A DNA stretch of 40,968 nucleotides from Acidobacteriota bacterium (GTDB lineage: Bacteria; Acidobacteriota; Terriglobia; Terriglobales; Acidobacteriaceae). The translations under genes and the position numbers were made by a program. Below are positions 1 to 6,831 of the stretch, one piece after another; the stretch's first letter is position 1, and each line of letters begins with the position of its first letter. The stretch covers positions 1-40,968 of the forward strand of contig JAGWSG010000129.1 in the NCBI GenBank assembly GCA_028876335.1, given 5' to 3'. The notes beneath the pieces were generated by a model, which had not been told where the DNA came from, made no database searches, and worked only from the letters and a program-made list of their open reading frames with translations.

Positions 1-63
1 AAGAATCTATTGGTGAAAAGCGATCCCAGTCTTCATCCCGAGCAGTTCGATATTCAGGGTTGA
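1..63 (+). CDS. C-terminal end of an unidentified protein (partial, 5' end outside window)
   Basis: Frame 1 is open from the window edge to a TGA at 61-63 and encodes 20 residues ending EQFDIQG. A strong intrinsic terminator begins 18 bases after the stop, which supports this being the true end of a gene. The fragment is too short to assign a family. The next gene has its own start after the terminator, so the two are probably separate transcription units. Confidence 0.55.
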   Translation, partial: KNLLVKSDPSLHPEQFDIQG

Positions 64-80
64 ATTCGCAGATCATCTCG

Positions 81-112
81 AAAAAAGGCCGGAGCAACCC
101 TCCGGCCTTTTT
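81..112 (+). terminator. Rho-independent terminator after the truncated first gene
   Basis: A perfect 8-bp GC-rich stem (87-94 with 100-107) encloses the 5-base loop CAACC. It is preceded by a run of A and followed by TTTTT at 108-112. It sits just downstream of the stop at 61-63 and faces the plus strand; the A run could let it also act on the minus strand. Confidence 0.85.
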
Positions 113-247
113 GTCAAAGTCTTTTCCGGGACTCTGTTTCGCTGCAATTCTCCGCGGGCTAGAAAACCTTTCCGGCCGTTTCGCGCTCTCATTCAATATT
201 GTTCTGGGTTCTGCTGCATATTTTCTGAATGCTTTTCACCATGTTTC

Positions 248-251
248 GAGG
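248..251 (+). promoter_or_regulatory. Ribosome binding site supporting a TTG start
   Basis: GAGG lies 8 bases before the TTG at 260. No ATG or GTG in this frame lies at a better distance, so this site is the main reason to accept the TTG start of the arylsulfotransferase-like lipoprotein. Confidence 0.5.
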
Positions 252-259
252 TCGTACGA

Positions 260-2173
260 TTGCCCCCTCAAGATAAGTCTTTCGGCCTGATCACCGTCTG
301 CTCCCGCATAACTACTTTTCTTTTCACCATCGGCCTGGGGCTATCGCTCGCCTCTTGCGGCTCGCCCACCACCTTCCACAATACGCCCGTTCCTGGCCCT
401 AATGCGCCTACGCAGCCACCGCCGCAGGCCTCGCAGGCCGGCAATGTCACCATCTCCCCTCAGTACATAGCGATCGGCACAGATCAAAAGCAGGCATTTC
501 TGGCCACAGCACCCACAGGCACGTCCTTGCAGTGGTCAGTCAATGGCGTTATCGGCGGCAACTCCCAGGTCGGCACCATTGATTCCTTGGGCAATTACAC
601 GTCACCCCATAGCATCAACTACGGCACTGACGTTGTCATCTCCGCTGCCGACGCCAGCGCCCCGCAAACAAATTTCGCCACTGCAGTTGCCGCTGTTATA
701 GCGCCGGGCATCGTCACGGAAACAGCCAATCCTCAGGTCGCCACATACTCGATTTACCTGCCCGCCCCCGGGAAGGTCAGCGTCGAATTTGGACTGGACA
801 ATACCTACGGCCGGAACACCTGGCAACAGCCCACTCCTTCACCATACGGTGGCGAGGTCAGCATCTTTGTGGCTGGCATGCGCGCGCAAACACGCTACCA
901 CATGCGTGCGGTCGTAGATCTCGACAACGGTGCTTCCTATAACGACGTCGATCAGTCCTTCACCACTGGCTCCCCACCCGGGACCGCTCCCGTCACAATC
1001 ACTTCGCCAACCGGGCAAATCCCGCAGCCGGGTATTGAGATGTTTGATACAGCCCTTCCGCATGAAAGTGCACAGGCATTCGCCACGGATCTGCAGGGAA
1101 ATGTCATATGGACTTACGCCTACAAGGACGGCACGACGCAGGACATTGTGCAGCCCATCTCTTTGCTTCCCAATGGACATTTCCTTGTCCTCATCTCCTA
1201 TGCATCGTCGGCCGTTCTCAACGGCGCAACCATCCAACCAGGCACCATTGACGTCGTGCGCGAGATTGACCTCGCAGGAAACACAATTCGCGAGATCAAG
1301 CTCAGTGACCTCTCCTCTGCACTCGCTGCGAAGGGCTACAACTTTGATCTAGGCAATTTGCATCATGAAGTTCTGGCGCTTCCCAACGGCCACTGGATTC
1401 TGCTCGCCTCGCTGTACCAGTCCTTTGACAATCTTCCCGGCTATACCGGGACCACCAAGGTTCTGGGCGATGTGCTCATTGATGTGGACCCAAATGGCCA
1501 GCCGGTCTGGGTGTGGAACACCTTTGATCATCTCGACATCAACCGGCATCCCTATCTCTTTCCGGACTGGACGCACGGCAACGCGCTGCTTTATTCCACT
1601 GACGACCACAATCTGCTTTTCTCCATGCGTCACCAGAATTGGATTATCAAAATCGACTATCAGGACGGCCAGGGTTCCGGGAAAATTCTCTGGCGCCTCG
1701 GCGAGGGCGGTGATTTCAAGCTGCAGAACGGCGTCGATCCCACAGATTGGTTCTATTCACAGCATGGACCGGCGTTTTTTACTCCAAACACGACCGGGTC
1801 TTTCCGCCTCGGCGTAATGGACAACGGCGACGACCGGCCCACACCTGACGGCGGAACCTGCGGCACCACAGGCGAGCCCGCCTGCTATTCCACGGCATCG
1901 GTCTTCCAGATTGATGAATCCGCGATGACCGCCACGCTTGTCACTCACTACAATCCATCACCTGCTCTTTACAGCTATTTCGGTGGCGACGTACAGTCTC
2001 TTGCGAACGGCAACCTCGAAGCCGATTTCTGCGCACTCAGCGGAGGCTCCCAGGTGCAGGAACTCAATCTGAATAGCGCAACTCCTCAACTTGTTTGGGA
2101 GGCGCAAACAAATGCCGCGCTGCAATACCGTGCAAAAAGAATGCCAAGCCTTTATCCGGGCGTCCAATGGTAA
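260..2173 (+). CDS. Arylsulfotransferase (ASST)-family lipoprotein
   Basis: This 637-residue protein begins with a signal peptide ending in a lipobox (L30-A-S-C33), so it is probably lipid-anchored on the periplasmic or outer-membrane side. An Ig-like region (about 45-150) and a small beta domain (about 155-240) precede a large repeat region that reads as the ASST beta-propeller. His-containing motifs LHHEVLALPNGHW, the MRHQNW segment and SQHGPAFF fit the conserved His/Arg positions of PF05935-type enzymes, which move sulfate between phenolic compounds through a histidine intermediate. The start is TTG with GAGG 8 bases upstream. No DsbL/DsbI-like partner is nearby, unlike the enterobacterial assT locus. 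The family assignment is good; the substrate is unknown, and a non-enzymatic propeller role is possible. Confidence 0.75.
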   Translation: MPPQDKSFGLITVCSRITTFLFTIGLGLSLASCGSPTTFHNTPVPGPNAPTQPPPQASQAGNVTISPQYIAIGTDQKQAFLATAPTGTSLQWSVNGVIGGNSQVGTIDSLGNYTSPHSINYGTDVVISAADASAPQTNFATAVAAVIAPGIVTETANPQVATYSIYLPAPGKVSVEFGLDNTYGRNTWQQPTPSPYGGEVSIFVAGMRAQTRYHMRAVVDLDNGASYNDVDQSFTTGSPPGTAPVTITSPTGQIPQPGIEMFDTALPHESAQAFATDLQGNVIWTYAYKDGTTQDIVQPISLLPNGHFLVLISYASSAVLNGATIQPGTIDVVREIDLAGNTIREIKLSDLSSALAAKGYNFDLGNLHHEVLALPNGHWILLASLYQSFDNLPGYTGTTKVLGDVLIDVDPNGQPVWVWNTFDHLDINRHPYLFPDWTHGNALLYSTDDHNLLFSMRHQNWIIKIDYQDGQGSGKILWRLGEGGDFKLQNGVDPTDWFYSQHGPAFFTPNTTGSFRLGVMDNGDDRPTPDGGTCGTTGEPACYSTASVFQIDESAMTATLVTHYNPSPALYSYFGGDVQSLANGNLEADFCALSGGSQVQELNLNSATPQLVWEAQTNAALQYRAKRMPSLYPGVQW

Positions 2174-2432
2174 GTAGCGTATCGTTTAGAGAAAGGGGCG
2201 CTTTGCTTTTTCACATCATCAAATTATTGCTCGCAGGTGAGTTATTTCTTAGCATCGAGCCTACTCACTTTCCCAATTCATGCTCAGTTGCCCGCATCTC
2301 AAACAGAGAAGATGGATTTTGTTGCCTTCCGCGCGCAACCTCGCGGGGGAATTCGGTGTCTAAACCGTCAAATACGAACTTCGCGAGGGTCAGCGCGGTT
2401 TCGGCAATTTAACACGACCCCGAGGTAATGCC

Positions 2433-3302
2433 ATGTCAACTCAGTCTTGGCTGCCGCTTTTGCGGCATGCGACCGTGATTGCCGCTGTGGCTTTTTTTGC
2501 CATTGGTTCGGCAAATGCACAGTTCTCTTCTTCGCTTGACTCTTCCAGTACGCCATCCGTCTCTGAGTCCAGCTCGTCTCAGCCACTGCTTGCCGATGCT
2601 TCATCAGGCATGGCTGCTCTGCCGGCTGCTCCTTCGCCGGCCGAAGGTGGCGCCGCCGGTGGCCAGTATGGAGGCCGCTATAAGCACCGCCAAAGCATGT
2701 TCAGCCACCTGGCCTTTGAGGTGGGCGGCGGCTTTAATGCCCCAACCAACGAATCTTCTCCATACATCACCTGGGGAGGGAATTTGACCGTTGGAGCCGG
2801 CTATCGATTCAACCCCTATCTCAGTCTGATGACCGAATACCAGTTCATCGCAGACAAGCTCCCCGGGGCCCTTATTGCAGAAACAGGGGCCCAAGGCGGG
2901 CATGCCCACATCTGGTCGTTAACACTCGACCCAGTTGTTGACCTCTTCCCGCACAGCAGCAACAGCATTTACGTCACGGGTGGCGGCGGTTTCTATCGCA
3001 AGGTCACTAGTTTCACTAACCCCGCTTACACCCAATACTGTTCCTACTTCTACTGCTATCCCGGTGTCACCAACGTGGTCGTGGGCCATTTCTCCAGCAA
3101 CCAGGGCGGATGGAACGTCGGCGCCGGTTACAGCCATCGCCTCGGCGGCCTCTATGGCGATAGTCGCATGAAACTTTTTGCTGAAGCACGCTATCTCGAT
3201 GTTATGTCGCCTGCTGTTACCACCCAGCCCAACGGTCTCGGTACCACCACCGTCGGTCCAGGAACCAAAATTATTCCTGTCACATTTGGAATACGCTGGT
3301 AA
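2433..3302 (+). CDS. Outer-membrane beta-barrel protein (OmpA-like barrel family)
   Basis: The 289-residue product starts with a clear signal peptide, cleaved near SANA-Q30. A low-complexity Ser/Ala/Pro linker (about 30-80) follows. The rest alternates polar and aromatic residues in short strands, with Gly-rich turns such as VGGGFNAP, TGGGGFYRK and NVGAGYSHR. It ends in Trp (FGIRW), the aromatic C-terminus recognised by the BAM machinery. This pattern is typical of small 8-stranded barrels, with no periplasmic OmpA peptidoglycan-binding domain. The start ATG has GAGGT about 7 bases upstream. A terminator follows immediately, so the gene seems monocistronic. The specific role (adhesion, porin or structural) cannot be read from the sequence. 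Confidence 0.8.
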   Translation: MSTQSWLPLLRHATVIAAVAFFAIGSANAQFSSSLDSSSTPSVSESSSSQPLLADASSGMAALPAAPSPAEGGAAGGQYGGRYKHRQSMFSHLAFEVGGGFNAPTNESSPYITWGGNLTVGAGYRFNPYLSLMTEYQFIADKLPGALIAETGAQGGHAHIWSLTLDPVVDLFPHSSNSIYVTGGGGFYRKVTSFTNPAYTQYCSYFYCYPGVTNVVVGHFSSNQGGWNVGAGYSHRLGGLYGDSRMKLFAEARYLDVMSPAVTTQPNGLGTTTVGPGTKIIPVTFGIRW

Positions 3303-3325
3303 TCCACTCAGTAAGCAAAAACTTA

Positions 3326-3366
3326 GGCCCGCTGCTCTTTTCCGAGCAGTGGGCCTTTTACTTTTA
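3326..3366 (+). terminator. Terminator after the beta-barrel gene, possibly bidirectional
   Basis: A 12-bp stem (3327-3338 with 3345-3356, one G-T pair) with a 6-base loop is followed by TTTTACTTTT. It lies between two convergent genes. On the minus strand the tail is weaker (TAAGTTTTT), but it may also stop transcription of the minus-strand operon. Confidence 0.85.
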
Positions 3367-3376
3367 CGTACCGTTC

Positions 3377-3760
3377 TTAAAGAATGCCTGCCATCTTCAA
3401 CTGCATCATTCCGCCTGCCATCACGCCAATCGGCGCCAGCGCCACCTGCGACAAGAGAAACCAGATGGGCCTCTTCCCCTGCTCCTGCATAGATCCCAGT
3501 GCCGCCATGAGCAGTATTACCAGCGCCAGAACAAGCACATGGATCAGCGAATTGCCGCGCGCGAGAAATGCCGTGGTATATCCGCCCAGTGAACCTGCCA
3601 GAAATGAACCGCCTAGCTGAACAATGCATTCGGCAACGCTGGGCCGCAGGCTCTCACGCGAAAGACTGGGCGTCATCCGCATGGAAAGCGCGCGAAGGCC
3701 AAGGTCAAACACCAGCACCGCGGCGTACCCCGCCAGCAGCGCAAGAAAAGCGTGCGCCAT
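3377..3760 (-). CDS. Small four-helix membrane protein, function unknown
   Basis: About 127 residues with four hydrophobic segments: near the N-terminus (ALLAGYAAVLVFDLG), then LGGSFLAGSLGGYTTAFLA, HVLVLALVILLMAALG and LLSQVALAPIGVMAGG. These suggest a polytopic inner-membrane protein. I chose the ATG at 3760 because its A is the last base of the upstream gene's TGA (TGATG), a classic coupling arrangement; a GTG at 3766 is an alternative. It is last in a minus-strand run starting with an acyl-CoA dehydrogenase. I do not recognise the family. Confidence 0.65.
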   Translation of the reverse strand: MAHAFLALLAGYAAVLVFDLGLRALSMRMTPSLSRESLRPSVAECIVQLGGSFLAGSLGGYTTAFLARGNSLIHVLVLALVILLMAALGSMQEQGKRPIWFLLSQVALAPIGVMAGGMMQLKMAGIL

Positions 3761-4149
3761 CACCACGGCAGTCTCTCCTTGCCGGACTGGCCTACTTCGC
3801 CGCGTTCAATGCGCGCCAGAAATTCACGCGCCAGCCGCGGCTCTCCCGGATGACTCTCTCCATGCATTGTGCACAGATCGAGAAACTCATCGCAGAGAGC
3901 ATTGTTCTCTTCCTGCTGCGCCGCAATGCTTTGCAATGCGCTTGCCAGTGTGCGCAACTTCGCGGCCTCCGGCCACGTGCGCTCTTCACCATCGCCGGCA
4001 GTCAACTCAATGTCCGCAAACAGGCCACGGCGGCCCCGCGCACACTCTTCAAGACATGCAATCAACTGGACCGCAAATGCCTTGCTCAGTGCGTCCCACT
4101 GCCCCGGTTCCATTTCATCGCGCGGATCCATCACAGACTCACCGTTCAC
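3760..4149 (-). CDS. Hypothetical soluble protein
   Basis: The 129-residue product is acidic, mostly helical in appearance and has no signal peptide or membrane segment. It is Glu/Ala-rich, with several cysteines (for example LIACLEECARG and DEFLDLCTMHG). The GTG start at 4149 overlaps the stop of the upstream aminopeptidase by 4 bases (GTGA); an ATG at 4131 is the next option. Its own stop overlaps the start of the following membrane protein, so these genes are very likely translated from one mRNA. No family was recognised; a cytosolic partner for the neighbouring membrane protein is only a guess. Confidence 0.6.
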   Translation of the reverse strand: MNGESVMDPRDEMEPGQWDALSKAFAVQLIACLEECARGRRGLFADIELTAGDGEERTWPEAAKLRTLASALQSIAAQQEENNALCDEFLDLCTMHGESHPGEPRLAREFLARIERGEVGQSGKERLPW

Positions 4150-5489
4150 TTCTGCGCCCCGCGCATCGCGGCTTCCACTTCATCGGCTGTGTGAGGAAGA
4201 TCCGCATCCAGATCGATCAGCTTGCCGTCGTCGCCCACCAGAAAATCGCACTCGATGCGCACACCCAGCTTTTCCTCCGGTATGTAAACACCCGGCTCAA
4301 TTGTGAAGACCATCCCCGGCTTAAGTACCGCCGGATACTTCGCAGGATCGTGTACGTCGATGCCCACCATATGCCCCAGTCCATGCAACCAGTACTTTCC
4401 CAGCGGCTCACCGTGTAAATCCTTGCCATGCGTATTGATGTAGTTGTACGCGGCCGTGTCGAGAGAGTTCGGATCCTTCCGGTCTCGGTCATCGATAGTC
4501 GATTTGCCAGCCACAAACGCATCGATCGCCGCCTTCTGCGCACCCAGCACAATGTCGTAAATCTCCCGCTGCCGCGGCGTAAAGTGCCCGTTCACAGGCG
4601 TAGTACGAGTAATGTCCGCCGCATACATTGAGTACTCGCAGGCCGCGTCCACCACCACAATGTCGCCATCTTCCATCGTGCGCGAGTTTGCTGAGTAATG
4701 GAGAGTCGTCGAGTTGATTCCCGAGCCCACAATGGGCGCGTAAGACGGACGTTCGCACCCATGCTCATACCAGGCCTCCGTCATCTTGCCCGCAATGGTG
4801 CGCTCTGTCACGCCCGGATGTACGGCCTGAAACATTACGCGCTGCGCTGCGATGGAAGCCTCTGAAGCTTTGCGAATCAGTTCAATCTCACCCTTATCCT
4901 TGATCAGCCGGAGTTCCATCGTCAGCGCAGTGACATCGCGCGCTGGCGGTGCCTTGTCCACGCCGAGCGTAACCGCATTCAACTGCAGCAGCGCCTTGGC
5001 CGCATCGGAATCAGGTTGCGTCCAGATATCGTACGCAAGTCCGCGATTCTTGCCCGTAATTTTGTTCAACTCCACAGGCAGTTGAGCCATCGGCTCAACC
5101 TCGTCCACGCCCGTCAACGCCGTCACATGAGAGGAATCCGCATCAAGTTTCGGCCCCGTATAGAATTCCATGCGAAGATTGCGCGTGGGCAGGAAAAGGA
5201 CCTCGCGATACCCGTTCGGCGTGCCTTCCGCCGCAGTGACCAGTAAAGCCGCACCCGGCTCATCCCATCCCGTCAGGTAATAAAAATTCTCATCCTGGCG
5301 ATAAGGCATGAAGTCCAGCACGGGTTCCTCAGCCGCAAACAATACGGCAACGCCGCCCTTCAGTTTCGCGGCCAACGCAACCCGGCGTGCGTGATACACG
5401 CTTAATGGCTGCTTTTCAATGGCGTGTGCGAATACGGAAAACACAACGAGCGAAAAAGCGAGAAGGACAACTGAACGCAATAGCCTCAT
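4146..5489 (-). CDS. Exported Xaa-Pro aminopeptidase (peptidase M24B)
   Basis: The 447-residue enzyme removes N-terminal residues preceding proline. A signal peptide (about 1-23, ending FAHA) points to the periplasm or outside, unlike cytosolic E. coli PepP. An aminopeptidase P N-terminal domain (about 28-165) is followed by the pita-bread catalytic domain. All five dimetal ligands are visible: D281 (VVVDAACEY), D292 (ADITRT), H373 (GLGHMVG), E398 (TIEPGVY) and E413 (RIECDF). It is 27 bases downstream of the acyl-CoA dehydrogenase stop and overlaps the next gene by 4 bases, so it is an internal operon gene. Context suggests peptide scavenging, but the link with acyl-CoA oxidation is unexplained. 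Confidence 0.92.
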   Translation of the reverse strand: MRLLRSVVLLAFSLVVFSVFAHAIEKQPLSVYHARRVALAAKLKGGVAVLFAAEEPVLDFMPYRQDENFYYLTGWDEPGAALLVTAAEGTPNGYREVLFLPTRNLRMEFYTGPKLDADSSHVTALTGVDEVEPMAQLPVELNKITGKNRGLAYDIWTQPDSDAAKALLQLNAVTLGVDKAPPARDVTALTMELRLIKDKGEIELIRKASEASIAAQRVMFQAVHPGVTERTIAGKMTEAWYEHGCERPSYAPIVGSGINSTTLHYSANSRTMEDGDIVVVDAACEYSMYAADITRTTPVNGHFTPRQREIYDIVLGAQKAAIDAFVAGKSTIDDRDRKDPNSLDTAAYNYINTHGKDLHGEPLGKYWLHGLGHMVGIDVHDPAKYPAVLKPGMVFTIEPGVYIPEEKLGVRIECDFLVGDDGKLIDLDADLPHTADEVEAAMRGAQK

Positions 5490-5516
5490 CAGGCTATTGT
5501 CATCGCTGGCGGCAAA

Positions 5517-6725
5517 TTAACGCAATCGATTCCGGAGATTGGCGCAGTGCACGTCGTTCCACGATCCCAGAACCTGTTTCGCAATCGTGGCCAATTGCAT
5601 ATTGGAAGTACCTTCGTAGATCTTCCCAATCTTGGCATCGCGATAGAACTTCTCTGCTGGATAGTCGCGCACAAAACCATTTCCGCCAAAAATCTCCACC
5701 GATTCGCTCGCCACACTCTCCGCAACTTCTGATGCGAACAACTTCGCCATCGCGGCTTCCTTCACAAACGGCTGCCCCGTGTCGCGCAAACGTGCCGCGT
5801 TGTAAACCAGCAGACGTGCCGCTTCAATCCGCGTCGCCATGCTGGCAATCGCGAACTGCACAGCTTGAAATTCCGCAATTGTCTTGCCAAACTGCTTGCG
5901 CTGCTTGGCGTACCGCGCAGCCTGATTCCATGCACCTTGTGCCAGTCCCACCAGTTGTGCACCAATCCCAATGCGGCCTTCATTCAAAGTTTCAATTGCG
6001 ATCTTGTAGCCTTTACCTGCCTCGCCCAGCATGTTCTCGCGAGACACTACGCAATTGTCGAACAATAGCTCACACGTAGACGACGCACGGATACCCATCT
6101 TGTCTTCTTTGCGGCCCACCGTTAAACCCTGCGTCCCCGTCTCCACTAGAAATGCAGTCACGCCGCGATATCCAGCTGCTGGATCAAGCGTCGCAAACAC
6201 GATAAACAGTCCAGCCTCGCGTGCATTCGATATCCAAAGCTTGCGCCCGTTGATGCGATAGTTATCGCCGTCTGCTTCGGCGCGTGTCTGCAAAGCAAAG
6301 GCATCCGACCCCGAACCTGCCTCACTCAACGCATAAGCGCCTGCAGTGGATGTGGCCAGCTTTGGCAGCCAATGGCTCTGTTGCATTTCCGTGCCCCACC
6401 GGCGCAGCGCATTGATCACAAGCGTATTGTGTACGTCTACAAGAACCGCTACGGCTGGGTCCACTGTTGAGATTGCTTCAATTGCAAGCACGGAATCAAA
6501 AAATGTCCCCCCCGCTCCGCCAAACTCTTCCGGAATTTCAATTCCCATAAGGCCCAGTTCAAAGAGCCTCTTCACAAGCCCCGGCGCATATGCCTGATCC
6601 TCATCCATCGAGCGCACCAGGGGCCCAATGGTTTCGTCTGCAAATTGCAGCACTGTGGAATAAAAGAGTTGCTCCTCTTCCGAAAGGTTCGTCAAAGCTG
6701 TTGCTGGATATTGCCGTGAAGCCAA
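5517..6725 (-). CDS. Acyl-CoA dehydrogenase (short/branched-chain type)
   Basis: This 402-residue flavoenzyme catalyses alpha,beta-dehydrogenation of acyl-CoA in fatty-acid or branched-chain amino-acid breakdown. The N-terminal helical domain is followed by the flavin-contacting ALSEAGSGSDAFALQTRA and KLWISNA motifs, and the C-terminal helical domain has RKQFGKTI, EIFGGNGFVRDYPAEKFYRDAKIG and IYEGTSN, in which E371 is the expected catalytic base. The start is TTG at 6725 with a strong GGAGG 10 bases upstream; there is no in-frame ATG nearby. It is first in a four-gene minus-strand run. A roughly 15-residue basic tail after the usual end is slightly unusual. Chain-length preference cannot be fixed from sequence, though the overall pattern resembles short/branched-chain enzymes. 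Confidence 0.92.
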   Translation of the reverse strand: MASRQYPATALTNLSEEEQLFYSTVLQFADETIGPLVRSMDEDQAYAPGLVKRLFELGLMGIEIPEEFGGAGGTFFDSVLAIEAISTVDPAVAVLVDVHNTLVINALRRWGTEMQQSHWLPKLATSTAGAYALSEAGSGSDAFALQTRAEADGDNYRINGRKLWISNAREAGLFIVFATLDPAAGYRGVTAFLVETGTQGLTVGRKEDKMGIRASSTCELLFDNCVVSRENMLGEAGKGYKIAIETLNEGRIGIGAQLVGLAQGAWNQAARYAKQRKQFGKTIAEFQAVQFAIASMATRIEAARLLVYNAARLRDTGQPFVKEAAMAKLFASEVAESVASESVEIFGGNGFVRDYPAEKFYRDAKIGKIYEGTSNMQLATIAKQVLGSWNDVHCANLRNRLR

Positions 6726-6735
6726 GGAAGTGATA

Positions 6736-6740
6736 CCTCC
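6736..6740 (-). promoter_or_regulatory. Shine-Dalgarno site for a TTG start (acyl-CoA dehydrogenase)
   Basis: GGAGG on the minus strand lies 10 bases before the TTG at 6725. No other start codon is available in frame between the site and the conserved protein, so it decides the start. Confidence 0.6.
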
Positions 6741-6782
6741 GGACCGGAGTCTAGCAGACCCATCTGCGCATGGAGCAGAAAT

Positions 6783-6819
6783 GAAAACGGGCGAACGCCG
6801 GGAAGGACGTTCGCCCGCT
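6783..6819 (-). terminator. Terminator after the S53 peptidase gene
   Basis: A perfect 10-bp stem (6788-6797 with 6808-6817) with a 10-base loop lies just past the peptidase stop. Read on the minus strand it is followed by TTTTCATTTC. It separates this gene from the acyl-CoA dehydrogenase operon. Confidence 0.8.
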
Positions 6820-6831
6820 ATAAGCGTGATG

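Noticed and set aside
3568-4418. Plus-strand open frames over the aminopeptidase operon
   Set aside because: They are Arg/Pro/His-rich shadows of minus-strand genes, which have overlapping stop/start signals and motifs.
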